Positions 8,642 through 17,954 are shown, counted from the first letter of the stretch. The stretch is 32,892 bases of DNA from Aggregatilineales bacterium (GCA_029975765.1 JARKOK010000025.1:1-32892), one strand, 5' to 3'. Notes: generated from the letters alone by a model not told the origin. Translations and numbers: made by a program.

Positions 8642-10480
8642 TTAAAGCGACAACAAAAACGCGATCAGATCGTGCAACTGCTGCTCGGTCAGTTGATTCG
8701 CAACACTGTGTACCGGATCGGTGCGGGTCAGCAGTTCAGCCAGGGTTTGCGCCACGCCGTCGTGCAGATATGGCGCGGTTGCCCACAGGCCGCGCAGCGT
8801 GGGGGTATCAAACGCCTCATATTCTTCCAGCGAAAAGCCCGCTCCGGCCAGATTGTGCGCTTTCAGGTCGGTGTACAGCGGCGGCGAGTGGCAGCTGCAA
8901 TCCGGCGAGCCGCTCAGAAACAGATTCATACCGCGCTGCGCCGCTTCGCTTAACGAGCCGTCCGGCAGACGGTAGGGACTCGGCCAGGGTTCGAGCGAAG
9001 CGACATAGGCAGCCAGCGCATCCAGATCGGCGGAGCGCCCGGCGTCGGGCTGGTTGGTGGTAGGATCAAACTCACCGCTGATGAGGCCGTCACCGAACAT
9101 AACATTACGAATCTGATCCTCAATCGTATCGTGCAGTTCGGCCATATCGCCCGCCCAGTTGTACGGCGGCAGCGCCGCCGCGCCGCCCAGCGCCGGGGTG
9201 TTACGCGGGCCGCTGCGGAAGTTGATCCAGGTGCGCCCGTCGGCGCCGCCATCGAAGTGGCAGGTGGCACAGCTAATCGAGCCGTCACTTAAGGCCGCAT
9301 CGCCGGCGCGGTGGAACAGGATTTTGCCGCGCAGCAGTTGGGGAGTGAGAGGAATAGTTGTGAGATGGACGGCTGCCGAAACGGTGTTTTCGGCTGTGTT
9401 GATGACTGACAGCGTGCCATCCAGCGCGTTGAGCACGAACACACGGCGGTCATCAGCCAGCACGCCAGTGGGATTCGCGCCGACTGGAATCCGTGCCTGC
9501 ACCTGGCGGGTGGCAGCGTCCAATGCCAGCACCGCATCGCTGCTCGCCAGCGCAACATACAGCGTATCGCCGGCAAAGGCCGCATCGCTTGGGCGATTGG
9601 CGGCGTGGTCGAGGGCGGAGAGGGTCAGTCGGGCGGCGCGGTCGCCGGTCATGGTAGTTACATCCAGCACGCTGACAGCCGGAAACCAGTCCTGCATGTA
9701 CTGTAAGGAGATCAGCGCCAGACCGGTACGGGTCAGCGGCAGGTAAGCGCGCTGGCCGTCCGGCGCGAGGACGATGGAGCCGGCGAGATGGCCGTCGGGT
9801 TCGACATTGACCGTGCCAGCTAAAAAAGGCGTGCGCTGCACGTTCAGGAGCGAAACCTGCCCGCTGTAAAAATGCGTGACCAGCAGCCAGTCGCCGCTGA
9901 GTGCCAGACCGGCGGGCGCGTCTGGAACGGAAACGGTGTGCAGAACGGCACCGGTGTTAACATCCAGCACGGCGATTTCGTCGCTGCCAAACAGGCTGAC
10001 ATAAACACGCCGCCCATCAGTGACAACACCGTAAGGCAGGTGGCCGACAGGTAGACTGGTTTCGGGCTGGAGGGTATCGAGATTGATGACCGCCAGCGCG
10101 TTGTCGCCGCGCAGCGCCACCAGCGCGCGTGTGCCGTCCGGCGTGATGGCGACCGAACGCGGGTCGTCGCCCACCGGGATTTCGGCCAGTATGTTAAGGC
10201 TGGCGGTATCCACCAGTGTGATACTGTCGCTGTCCGCATTGGCGGCGATGAGCGTCCGGCGGTGCAGCGCCATAGGTTTGCTGGATTGGCTGTTCATCAG
10301 CGGCGGCAGCGCGGGCAGCGGCAGGGGTGTTTGTACCGGCGTCAGCAGCAGCGGCACGGGCGTGATTTCGACCGTCGGTGTAGGAGTGCGGAACAGGGTC
10401 GGCGTGGGTGCCGGCGGCGCGGCACAGGCAGCCAGCAGCCAGAGCATACCGAAGATGAGGCTGATGCGGCGGCTCATCAT
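8642..10480 (-). CDS. YVTN beta-propeller / dihaem cytochrome c peroxidase-like lipoprotein
   Basis: The protein has 612 residues. It begins with a lipoprotein signal (LLAACAAPP, lipidated Cys near residue 19) and a Pro/Thr linker. Residues about 70-375 are YVTN/NHL-type repeats (NILAEIPVGDDPRSVAITPDG, shortened here to its core VGDDPRSVAITPDG, and similar). Residues about 380-610 match the MauG/cytochrome c peroxidase family: first heme site CATCH (about 402-406) and the family signature TPTLRGLWATAPYLHDG. The second heme site is read as CSCH (about 527-530), one residue short of CxxCH, which is unusual. The family reduces peroxide or oxidises protein or small-molecule donors outside the membrane. 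Its start overlaps the pentaheme cytochrome stop by 4 nt (ATGA), so the two are translationally coupled. Confidence 0.87.
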   Translation of the reverse strand: MMSRRISLIFGMLWLLAACAAPPAPTPTLFRTPTPTVEITPVPLLLTPVQTPLPLPALPPLMNSQSSKPMALHRRTLIAANADSDSITLVDTASLNILAEIPVGDDPRSVAITPDGTRALVALRGDNALAVINLDTLQPETSLPVGHLPYGVVTDGRRVYVSLFGSDEIAVLDVNTGAVLHTVSVPDAPAGLALSGDWLLVTHFYSGQVSLLNVQRTPFLAGTVNVEPDGHLAGSIVLAPDGQRAYLPLTRTGLALISLQYMQDWFPAVSVLDVTTMTGDRAARLTLSALDHAANRPSDAAFAGDTLYVALASSDAVLALDAATRQVQARIPVGANPTGVLADDRRVFVLNALDGTLSVINTAENTVSAAVHLTTIPLTPQLLRGKILFHRAGDAALSDGSISCATCHFDGGADGRTWINFRSGPRNTPALGGAAALPPYNWAGDMAELHDTIEDQIRNVMFGDGLISGEFDPTTNQPDAGRSADLDALAAYVASLEPWPSPYRLPDGSLSEAAQRGMNLFLSGSPDCSCHSPPLYTDLKAHNLAGAGFSLEEYEAFDTPTLRGLWATAPYLHDGVAQTLAELLTRTDPVHSVANQLTEQQLHDLIAFLLSL

Positions 10481-12165
10481 TCGATCACCACCCGGGTTTG
10501 TTCCATCAGAATGTCTGGCGTGTCCCAGCCTTTTTGCTGCATCAGTTCGATGAAGGCGCGGCGAAATATCAGGCGGGCTTCGACCACTGACGCACCGCTG
10601 GAGGGGAGGCGAAAACGATAAACGGACTCGTCTGTCGCCAGCGCCGGTATGCGGTTGTCGCTGACCAGCCGCGTCTGCCGCCAGTAGGCGGTGGTCGGTG
10701 TTTCGCCGGTGTAAAAGTCAGCCAGCACTTTCGCATACAGCACCCCCGGCAGTCCGGCATAATTGCCGCTTTCGGGATCACCCACGCCGCCCCAGTCAGG
10801 GATAATCGGGCCATCCACCAGCGCGAGCGGCTGTCCCTGCGAGTCGCGGGCATCCACCAGCAGCAGCATATTCCGCAGGGGATTATCTGTCGGGATGTGG
10901 TGTCCGGCTAAAGCGTTGGTGACACGCGCGGTCACGACCAGATCAATCCCCTCCACACGGGCTGTCAGTTCCAGTTCTGCCGTGTTTTGCAGCAGATGAA
11001 CATCTGCCGCGCCGGGCATCCGGTGGCTGAAGATCGTCGCCGGGTCGCGTTCCGGTACGAACTGGTTCACATCCGGCGGCAGGCTGACGAAGGTGGTCAT
11101 GCCCAGGCGCGGCATGTGACAGTCCTGGCAGGTCTGGCCGGCGGCGGGGTCACTGTACGGGCTGGCGAGCCATTCACCATAGCTGTTGTACATCGTGACG
11201 CCCCAGAACGTGCCGGTATGGCAGGCCGCGCACAGGCGGCTGTCGTCCTGCAAAGGGGAATATACGTCGTCACCGGGTGTATCGTCGAAGGGGCCGATGA
11301 AAATTTGTTCGCCATCCGGTGGGCGCAGCATCGCTATAGATAACACGCCCGGTAAATGAGGGGCGGGCAGGTTGCTTGCTGCCACGCGCACATCCCAGAG
11401 TTTGTGGCAGAAATCGCAGGTGATGCCCTCGCGCGCCACTCCGGTCGCCTGGGTTGGATCGGCGTTGTAGGGCGATTCCAGCGCCAGCAGCGGCACGTGA
11501 CAGGTGGCACATGGGCCGGCTTGATTGGGAAAATCCAGCCGGAAACCCGCGCCTGTGCTGTCCTGTCCCAGTGATGGCGCGACCGGTATGTTTACGGCGC
11601 TGGCCGAGTCAAAGCGGTAGGTGGTGGGTTCGCCAGTTTCGCCGGTGAGCGTTGTGCCGGTGTAGAGCGAGAGGAAACGTGGATTGACGGCGGCGCTGGC
11701 GTGAGCGTCCTGGAGCCATTCGTCCACCGGCAGCGAAAGCTGCGGCGCATCGGCGGGGGCGCGATGGCAGCGCGCGCAGGCTGAAGGGTGGTCAGGGTCA
11801 AGCGTGGGGCTGATGAAAGCGTAGTCGGGATTGTCGGTGGTCGGGTGGCGGTGCAGATGCAGGTTTACAGCCTTATCAGGCGAAACGGCCTCTGTGACCG
11901 CAATATAATACCCCGGCGACCAGGCCGTAATATGCACCGGCGCATCCGAAACGGAAAGTTCAAAAGCGCCGTCGGTATTCGTCAGAACGTACTCGGCATG
12001 GCCCTGCACGCGGACAACAGCGTTGACGACCGGCTGCGCTTCAGCCAGTACCACACCGCGCAGAACCAGGGTCGTCGGTTTTGAAGCCAGTGTGCCGATT
12101 ATGAGGAGGCCGCCAGCGGCCAGCGCCAGCAGTCCGATTCCCGCCAGTCGTTTGATGTTCATCAT
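10477..12165 (-). CDS. membrane-anchored pentaheme cytochrome c
   Basis: The protein has 562 residues. An N-terminal hydrophobic segment (about 7-27) acts as signal or anchor. Residues about 32-100 resemble a carboxypeptidase-regulatory-like beta-sandwich (LRGVVLAEAQPVVNAVVRV, then TDGAFELSV). Five CxxCH heme sites follow: C130-H134, C219-H223, C250-H254, C312-H316 and C346-H350. Extra His residues (for example SHRMPGAADVH and AGHHIPTDN) could be distal ligands. The arrangement resembles the cytochrome c554/multiheme group. The C-terminal 200 residues form a beta-rich domain without hemes. It is coupled to the peroxidase-like lipoprotein by an ATGA overlap, suggesting that this cytochrome and the lipoprotein exchange electrons. 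The start is ATGATG; no strong ribosome site is visible, so residue 1 or 2 may be the start. Confidence 0.88.
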   Translation of the reverse strand: MMNIKRLAGIGLLALAAGGLLIIGTLASKPTTLVLRGVVLAEAQPVVNAVVRVQGHAEYVLTNTDGAFELSVSDAPVHITAWSPGYYIAVTEAVSPDKAVNLHLHRHPTTDNPDYAFISPTLDPDHPSACARCHRAPADAPQLSLPVDEWLQDAHASAAVNPRFLSLYTGTTLTGETGEPTTYRFDSASAVNIPVAPSLGQDSTGAGFRLDFPNQAGPCATCHVPLLALESPYNADPTQATGVAREGITCDFCHKLWDVRVAASNLPAPHLPGVLSIAMLRPPDGEQIFIGPFDDTPGDDVYSPLQDDSRLCAACHTGTFWGVTMYNSYGEWLASPYSDPAAGQTCQDCHMPRLGMTTFVSLPPDVNQFVPERDPATIFSHRMPGAADVHLLQNTAELELTARVEGIDLVVTARVTNALAGHHIPTDNPLRNMLLLVDARDSQGQPLALVDGPIIPDWGGVGDPESGNYAGLPGVLYAKVLADFYTGETPTTAYWRQTRLVSDNRIPALATDESVYRFRLPSSGASVVEARLIFRRAFIELMQQKGWDTPDILMEQTRVVIE

Positions 12166-12285
12166 CCGGGGCGATCACGTCTGTGAAAACGCTACGAGTG
12201 TAACATGTTGTATCCGATTCGCCCGACGCTGGCCGCGCGGCGCGGCGGAGTGATAACATTTGACATGGACAGGACGTGACGATGC

Positions 12286-13497
12286 TCACAACGCTGGCTG
12301 CCGCAGCCCCAGCCGCAGCGCCGGGTCTGCCGTCAGCAGGCTGGCTAACCTTTCGTCCAGCGGCAGGCCGCCGGGAATCACATCAATCTGTTCCGGGCGA
12401 CCACCGCGTAATATATCGTAGGCGAGGTTAATATGGGTAAGGGCATCGGCAGCGGCTACGGGATCGAAGGTGGGCAAATCCTGATACCCCGCGATTTCGT
12501 TATCCCAGGTGACGCGCACAAACCACCAGTTGAGGCTGTTCGATTGGGCGGGATACGGGTCCTGGGCCAGCGCGTCTTTAGGCGTTTGCTGCCGCGCCCA
12601 CAGCAGCGCCAGCAGCGCCACCTGATCATGGCTGACAATATCCTCCGAGGCAATGATTAACGGCTGCCGCAGCGAATAGTGATACCCGGCATCTGGGCCA
12701 TAAGTCGTAAGCGCCTGATCGGCCAGAGTCAGTGTCAGCCGCAGTTTATCCGCCAGCTGCGGAATGGTGTTAATCTCCGCGATTTTCTCATGGAAGGTGG
12801 CTGCGTCCCGGTGTAACACCATACGGCTGTGATCGCTGATCCAGCCGACTGCATTTTTCAGGCCGAGTGATGCCCCGGCCAGGACATGTTTGCCCAGACG
12901 CGGCAGATTGATAATGTGGTCTACCCGGTCGAGGATTTCGGCCACGCGCAGATCATCGCCCCAATGATGCTCGCCAGACGGCACGCCGGGGATGTAGGCT
13001 CGTTCATAGGGGACTTCCTCGAAGCAGTGGATGGTCGCTCCTGCTGCTTCCGCCGCCGCCAGCAGGCCATTGGTTCGCATATTGTCGCGGGTTGAGCCAA
13101 TCGTTTCGGTAGGCAGATGCCGCACGAACTGCGCCCCGCTCATATCACCCACATAGATGGTTCCCGCGCCGGCTTCCTTCAGCAGCGTAATTACGCCTTC
13201 CAGCGCGGCGGGTGATGTGACCGACGGTGGTTTGTAGTTTGAGTTACTGGCGACTTTGACGAAGACGGAATCGCCCTGGCGCAGCCAGCTTAAATCGGCA
13301 GCGGCCAGCATGGCCGCGCGCACCGCATCGGTAGCAGTGGTGGTGGCCGGGTCATAGGTATGCAGGTGAACGGTTGGCACCGCAGCCGGGTTATCGGTTG
13401 CGGCAGTCAAAGGCTGCCGGTTCAACAACGCCAGCAGGCCGGTGAAACTGATGCCGAGAAAGCTGCGCCGGGAGAGGTTAGAGGAAGGGGTAGACAT
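12286..13497 (-). CDS. Tat-exported DUF362 protein
   Basis: The protein has 403 residues. The N-terminus carries a twin-arginine signal (SRRSFLGISF followed by a hydrophobic run). The body matches the DUF362 family, including LPRLGKHVLAGASLGLKNAV and the region around residue 165-250. DUF362 proteins are often found with redox enzymes, and Tat export is typical for proteins folded with a cofactor, but no CxxCxxC iron-sulfur motif is visible here. I start at the ATG at 13497, preceded by GAGGG, and not at 13521, which has no ribosome site and would leave almost no leader after the predicted promoter. It is upstream of, and in the same direction as, the three cytochrome-type genes but separated by 120 nt. 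Confidence 0.82.
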   Translation of the reverse strand: MSTPSSNLSRRSFLGISFTGLLALLNRQPLTAATDNPAAVPTVHLHTYDPATTTATDAVRAAMLAAADLSWLRQGDSVFVKVASNSNYKPPSVTSPAALEGVITLLKEAGAGTIYVGDMSGAQFVRHLPTETIGSTRDNMRTNGLLAAAEAAGATIHCFEEVPYERAYIPGVPSGEHHWGDDLRVAEILDRVDHIINLPRLGKHVLAGASLGLKNAVGWISDHSRMVLHRDAATFHEKIAEINTIPQLADKLRLTLTLADQALTTYGPDAGYHYSLRQPLIIASEDIVSHDQVALLALLWARQQTPKDALAQDPYPAQSNSLNWWFVRVTWDNEIAGYQDLPTFDPVAAADALTHINLAYDILRGGRPEQIDVIPGGLPLDERLASLLTADPALRLGLRQPAL

Positions 13498-13536
13498 ACC
13501 ACCCTCATTTCGTATGGTCATAACAACTGAACCGGA

Positions 13537-13542
13537 ATTATA
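13537..13542 (-). promoter_or_regulatory. extended -10 promoter for the DUF362 gene
   Basis: On the minus strand the sequence reads TGATATAAT, a perfect extended -10 element (TGnTATAAT). No good -35 is seen, as is common for extended -10 promoters. Transcription would begin near 13530, giving a leader of about 33 nt to the ATG at 13497. Confidence 0.5.
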
Positions 13543-13603
13543 TCAGGCGAGTGGCGGTCTGGCGACCGGCAGGGGCAGGGCGAACCGGAACCGGGTTAAT
13601 TGC

Positions 13604-13632
13604 TTGCGGGTTCGCCGATTTGCGCTTACTAT
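13604..13632 (+). promoter_or_regulatory. weak candidate promoter for the GH13 gene
   Basis: TTGCGG (13604-13609) and TACTAT (13627-13632) are separated by 17 nt. The -35 keeps only TTG, and the -10 matches four of six. It would give a leader of about 60 nt. Confidence 0.3.
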
Positions 13633-13702
13633 CGGAGGCAGCCGGGTACGGCCGGCGTGCCGTGCTGAACGACGGCTCTTTCAAAACGATTAACGAACTG
13701 AG

Positions 13703-16700
13703 ATGACGATGGACGAACAATTACAGGGTTTTCACGTTTCCCGTTTGGCCCGTGATCGCTACCAATTTGATGATACGCTGTTTACCTTTTTAGGCAAAGC
13801 CTGGATCAATAATTTTTATGCGGCGCGTGCCTTTGCCAGCCGGATGAACCAGAAACGAGACATTGGCCGCTTTCCCGACCAGACGGTGCCGGCCAGCCAG
13901 GTGAACGCGGTGGCGCTGATACAGGGTGTTACCCATTATCTGTTCCGCCTGTATTTGCGGTCACACCCTCAACTGCTGCCGGGTATACTGGAACGGCTGG
14001 GGGCGCAGTTCGGTTCCGATCTTGACCGGCTGCTGCGCCAGTTTGTGGCGGAGTTTCCCCCGCAGCCAGTCTATCACCGCGAACTGGAGCCGGGGCAGTT
14101 CCTGAATGACGGCCTGGATGACCGGCCAGCGTCCGAAATCGCGCTCGAAGAACTGGTGATGCTGTGGCTGGCGAATGCCAACCCTGCCTATTCTCCATTT
14201 TATGAGTTGTTTGGTGACGACGCGCTGAAGCGGCAGACCGCCTATAACCGCATTACCACCGAGCTGACAGCGCAGTTCAGAAGTGCGGCGCAGGACGACC
14301 CCGGCGACCAGCAGTTTCCGGGCGGTATCAGCATCCTTGATCTGCTGCTTGAGCCGGTACGCGCCGCGCCCTACTCGCTGGATGGGCAACTGCGGTTTCT
14401 GGCGGAACGCTGGGGCGGGGTGGTCGGCAGTTCGATTTTTCGCCTGCTGACGGCGATGGATATTCTGAAAGAGGACTTTCGCGCCGTGCCGGGTACTGGC
14501 GGCCCCGGCGGCAAAGGGACAACCCCGGTGCCGCAGTATGGCGCGGCAGACCTGGAATTTGAAGCCTACACGCCTGACCGCGAGTGGATGCCGAATCTGG
14601 TCATGCTGGCAAAGAATGCTTATGTGTGGCTCGATCAACTGTCAAAAAAATACGGTCAGATCATTACGTCGCTGGATCGAATTCCCGACGAGGAACTGGA
14701 TCGGCTGGCCGAGTGGGGCATTACCGGCCTGTGGCTGATTGGTCTGTGGGAGCGCAGCATTGCTTCGCAGCGTATCAAACAGATGACTGGCAATCCCGAC
14801 GCGGTAGCTTCGGCGTACTCGCTGCTCGATTATCAGATCGCGGCGCGGCTGGGCGGCGAACCGGCGCTGAACAATCTGCGAGAGCGGGCCTGGAAACGCG
14901 GCATCCGGCTGGCAAGTGATATGGTGCCCAACCACGTAGGCATTGATGGGCGCTGGGTGGTGGAGCATCCCGACTGGTTTCTGTCACTGGATTACAGCCC
15001 GTATCCGAACTACAGTTTTAACGGACCGAATCTGTCGTGGGATGGTCGGGTAGGGATTTATCTTGAAGATCATTATTATGATCGCAGCGATGCTGCCGTC
15101 GTGTTTAAGCGTGTGGATCATTATACGGGTGATACACGCTACATCTATCATGGGAACGACGGCACATCCATGCCCTGGAACGATACCGCGCAGTTGAACT
15201 ACCTCAACCCGGAAATGCGCGAGGCGATGATACAGACGATCCTGTATATCGCGCGGCAGTTCCCCATCATCCGGTTTGATGCAGCGATGACACTGGTCAA
15301 GCGGCACATTCAGCGGTTGTGGTTCCCGGAGCCGGGTACGGGCGGCGCGATCCCCTCGCGCGCGGAACACGGGCTGACAAAAGCTGATTTCGACCGCCTG
15401 ATGCCGGAGGAATTCTGGCGCGAGGTGGTGGATCGTGCTGCCGTCGAAGCGCCGGACACGCTGCTGCTGGCGGAAGCCTTCTGGCTGCTGGAAGGTTATT
15501 TCGTCCGCACGTTGGGGATGCACCGTGTATATAACAGCGCCTTCATGAATATGCTGCGTGACGAGGAGAATGCCAAGTATCGCTCGGTCATCAAGAATAC
15601 GATTGAGTTTGACCCTGAAGTGCTGCGCCGTTACGTGAATTTCCTCAACAACCCCGATGAAAAGACGGCGGTGGAACAGTTTGGGAAAGGCGACAAATAC
15701 TTTGGCGTGACCACGCTGCTGGTGACGATGCCAGGACTGCCGATGATCGGGCACGGGCAGATTGAAGGGTTTGCCGAAAAGTACGGGATGGAATATTACC
15801 GCGCCTACTGGGACGAGCAGCCGGATACCTATCTCATTCAGCGGCACGAGCGTGAAATCTTCCCGCTGTGCCGCCAGCGATATCTGTTCGCCGGGGTAGA
15901 AAACTTCCTGCTGTTTGACTTCTATACCGACGGCGGCGTGGACGAAAACGTGTTTGCCTATTCCAACCGCGTCGGCGATGAACGCGGCGTTGTGCTGTAC
16001 AACAATGCCTATACGACCACACGCGGCTGGATACGGCTGTCGGCGGCGTACTCGGTCAAGACGGGTGAGGGCGACAACCGCCGCCTGATCCAACGCACGC
16101 TGGGCGATGGCCTGGGCGCGCCGGTAGCAGACGGCTGGTACTGTATCTTCCGCGAACACCGGTCAGGATTGGAATATATACGATCCTGCCGTGAATTGAA
16201 CGATCAGGGCTTTTACGCGGAACTGAACGCCTATCAGTGTATGGTGCTGCTGGATTTCCACTTCGTAGCGCACACTGCCGCGCAGCCGTATGGTGAACTG
16301 GCGGCTTACCTGGGCGGGCGCGGCGTGCCAGGCATGGACGAGGCCATGCGCGAAATCACATTGAAGTCGGTGCGCGCGCCGTTCCGCGAGCTGGTGAACG
16401 AGCCGCTGCTGCGGCGAGTGCTGGCGGCGCGGGTGAAACCGGATGACACGCTGTTGGATGAGGTCGAGGAAAAAACGCTGCGGCTGGTCGAAGCGGTACA
16501 GGAATTCGCCGGGCCAGCGGAGGCTGAAGCAGAGGTGACGGCGGCTGTCACTGAGGAGCAGGCAGAAGAAGAAACGGCTGAGGCCGACGCCGGAGCCGAA
16601 GCGACAGAGGCGCAGCCGCCGCTGGCAGCGGGGCAGATCGCGCGATCGCTGCGCGCTTCAGTCGAACGACTGCTGGTGCTGCCGCTGCCGGAAGCGCCGG

Positions 16701-17215
16701 AATTTATTGATCCACTGCTGACCGGTGTGACCGATAACCCGGCACAATGGGGCGGGCTGTATGCCTGGCTGGTGCTTCAGACGTTGGGCAGCGCGGAACA
16801 GAGTCGGAGCTGGCTGGATGAATGGTTGTTAGGGCGTATTATCGCGGCTGCCCTGCGCGAAACCGGCGCGGCGGAGGACGAAGCCGCGCGCATGGTGACG
16901 GCGGTCAAGCTGGCGACGGCCCAGCGCGACCTGTTTACCGGCAGCGTGGACGAACGCGCTGATAAGGTGCTGGAAACCCTGCTGCAGGAGCCGGATGCTC
17001 AGGTGTTGTTAAATGTGAACCACTTCCGGGATGTGTTGTGGTTTAATCAGGAAGGTTTTGATACGCTGCTGCGCTGGCTGGTGCTGCTGGCTCAGTTAAA
17101 TGGTCAGCCGGAGGCGCTGCAACGTCGTTACGTCGTGATCGAGCAGCTGCAGGCGGCGGCGGAACAATCGGGTTATCAGGTGGACAAACTGCGCGCCGGT
17201 GTCCAGGTGGTCTGA
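13703..17215 (+). CDS. large GH13 alpha-amylase-family protein
   Basis: The protein has 1170 residues, about twice the usual size of an alpha-amylase. The catalytic barrel starts near residue 300. The conserved GH13 regions are visible: region I SDMVPNH (D406), region II IRFDA with nucleophile D526, region III LLLAEAFW with acid/base E591, and a region IV equivalent FLNNPDE with D652. Region IV normally reads NHD, so this His is replaced. The first 300 residues show no domain that I recognise. A Glu/Ala-rich linker lies at about 937-970, followed by a helical C-terminal region of about 200 residues. No signal peptide is present, so it is probably cytosolic and may act on storage glucan, maltodextrin or trehalose-type substrates (inference). 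The start is ATG at 13703 or 13709; neither has a strong ribosome site. It ends at a bidirectional terminator. Confidence 0.85.
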   Translation: MTMDEQLQGFHVSRLARDRYQFDDTLFTFLGKAWINNFYAARAFASRMNQKRDIGRFPDQTVPASQVNAVALIQGVTHYLFRLYLRSHPQLLPGILERLGAQFGSDLDRLLRQFVAEFPPQPVYHRELEPGQFLNDGLDDRPASEIALEELVMLWLANANPAYSPFYELFGDDALKRQTAYNRITTELTAQFRSAAQDDPGDQQFPGGISILDLLLEPVRAAPYSLDGQLRFLAERWGGVVGSSIFRLLTAMDILKEDFRAVPGTGGPGGKGTTPVPQYGAADLEFEAYTPDREWMPNLVMLAKNAYVWLDQLSKKYGQIITSLDRIPDEELDRLAEWGITGLWLIGLWERSIASQRIKQMTGNPDAVASAYSLLDYQIAARLGGEPALNNLRERAWKRGIRLASDMVPNHVGIDGRWVVEHPDWFLSLDYSPYPNYSFNGPNLSWDGRVGIYLEDHYYDRSDAAVVFKRVDHYTGDTRYIYHGNDGTSMPWNDTAQLNYLNPEMREAMIQTILYIARQFPIIRFDAAMTLVKRHIQRLWFPEPGTGGAIPSRAEHGLTKADFDRLMPEEFWREVVDRAAVEAPDTLLLAEAFWLLEGYFVRTLGMHRVYNSAFMNMLRDEENAKYRSVIKNTIEFDPEVLRRYVNFLNNPDEKTAVEQFGKGDKYFGVTTLLVTMPGLPMIGHGQIEGFAEKYGMEYYRAYWDEQPDTYLIQRHEREIFPLCRQRYLFAGVENFLLFDFYTDGGVDENVFAYSNRVGDERGVVLYNNAYTTTRGWIRLSAAYSVKTGEGDNRRLIQRTLGDGLGAPVADGWYCIFREHRSGLEYIRSCRELNDQGFYAELNAYQCMVLLDFHFVAHTAAQPYGELAAYLGGRGVPGMDEAMREITLKSVRAPFRELVNEPLLRRVLAARVKPDDTLLDEVEEKTLRLVEAVQEFAGPAEAEAEVTAAVTEEQAEEETAEADAGAEATEAQPPLAAGQIARSLRASVERLLVLPLPEAPEFIDPLLTGVTDNPAQWGGLYAWLVLQTLGSAEQSRSWLDEWLLGRIIAAALRETGAAEDEAARMVTAVKLATAQRDLFTGSVDERADKVLETLLQEPDAQVLLNVNHFRDVLWFNQEGFDTLLRWLVLLAQLNGQPEALQRRYVVIEQLQAAAEQSGYQVDKLRAGVQVV

Positions 17216-17230
17216 AGGCGTATATCATAC

Positions 17231-17254
17231 TGCCCCGGTAGAACTGCCGGGGCA
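17231..17254. terminator. bidirectional hairpin between convergent genes
   Basis: TGCCCCGG (17231-17238) pairs perfectly with CCGGGGCA (17247-17254). The stem can extend by two more pairs to leave a GAAC tetraloop. It sits between the GH13 stop (17215) and the GntR stop (17271). The T run is poor on the plus side (TCGGTTT). Confidence 0.6.
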
Positions 17255-17270
17255 TCGGTTTCATAATCCC

Positions 17271-17954
17271 CTAGCGAATCGCCTGCCGTCGTTCAAGGTT
17301 CGACAGGGCTGTCTGACATTCGACTGCAACTCGCGCGTTGATCTTGTGATTGCAGGCAGTTAAGGCGTCCAGATCACGGGCGCGGTAGGCTGCTACGATC
17401 TGATGATGATCTTCCAGCGCCTTATATTCATCATAAACGAGACCCTCGGCACGAACGTATAGCAGGGCGGCGATCTGCGCGACCAGTTCTGTCCAGTTGC
17501 GAATGAGCAGCGCATGAGCGGTGCGGTCAATTAAGTACCGGTGGAAATTCATGTCAATCGTGCGCACGTGTTTGAAGTTATTCTGTTCGATGGCTGCTCG
17601 CTGCCGTTCAACCTGCGTCTCCAGCCAGTGGTGATCGTCCTCCGTGAACCGCTGGATGTTCAGTTCTCCGGCAAAATTTTCCAGCGCGGTCCGCATCGAA
17701 AAGATGTCATCCACATCCTGCGCGGTAAATGCCCGAACAAAATAGCCACGATTGGGATACGATACGACCAGTCCTTCGCGCTCCAGCAGAATGAGCGCCT
17801 CGCGTACCGGCGTGCGACTGACGCCCATCTGCTGAGTCAGCGCGACCTCAGCGATATGGTCGTTGGGTTTTAAACGTCCCTCAATAATTGCTACTCGAAC
17901 CTGTTCTACAACCTGCTCACGTAAGCCCAGGGGTTGAATGGGAGAGAATGTCAT
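17271..17954 (-). CDS. GntR-family regulator with FCD domain (FadR type)
   Basis: The protein has 227 residues. Residues about 8-72 form a winged helix-turn-helix with the typical GntR signature GVSRTPVREALILLEREGLV. Residues about 78-215 form an all-helical FCD ligand domain. Likely metal or ligand residues are D134 and H138 (DMNFHRYL), H183/H184 and H203, the usual Asp-His-His-His pattern. The ligand is normally a small carboxylate or sugar acid; which one cannot be told here. It is convergent to the GH13 gene and divergent from the PadR operon, so neither is an obvious target from orientation alone; the gene may control itself. Confidence 0.88.
   Translation of the reverse strand: MTFSPIQPLGLREQVVEQVRVAIIEGRLKPNDHIAEVALTQQMGVSRTPVREALILLEREGLVVSYPNRGYFVRAFTAQDVDDIFSMRTALENFAGELNIQRFTEDDHHWLETQVERQRAAIEQNNFKHVRTIDMNFHRYLIDRTAHALLIRNWTELVAQIAALLYVRAEGLVYDEYKALEDHHQIVAAYRARDLDALTACNHKINARVAVECQTALSNLERRQAIR

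Noticed and set aside
12232-12246. GC palindrome GCCGCGC-G-GCGCGGC downstream of the DUF362 gene
   Set aside because: The one-base centre leaves no proper loop and no T run follows, so I do not call a terminator.
14984-16159. Long open frame (391 codons) antisense to the GH13 gene
   Set aside because: It mirrors the codon pattern of a well-supported catalytic region, and its product is rich in Arg, His and Gln without a family match.
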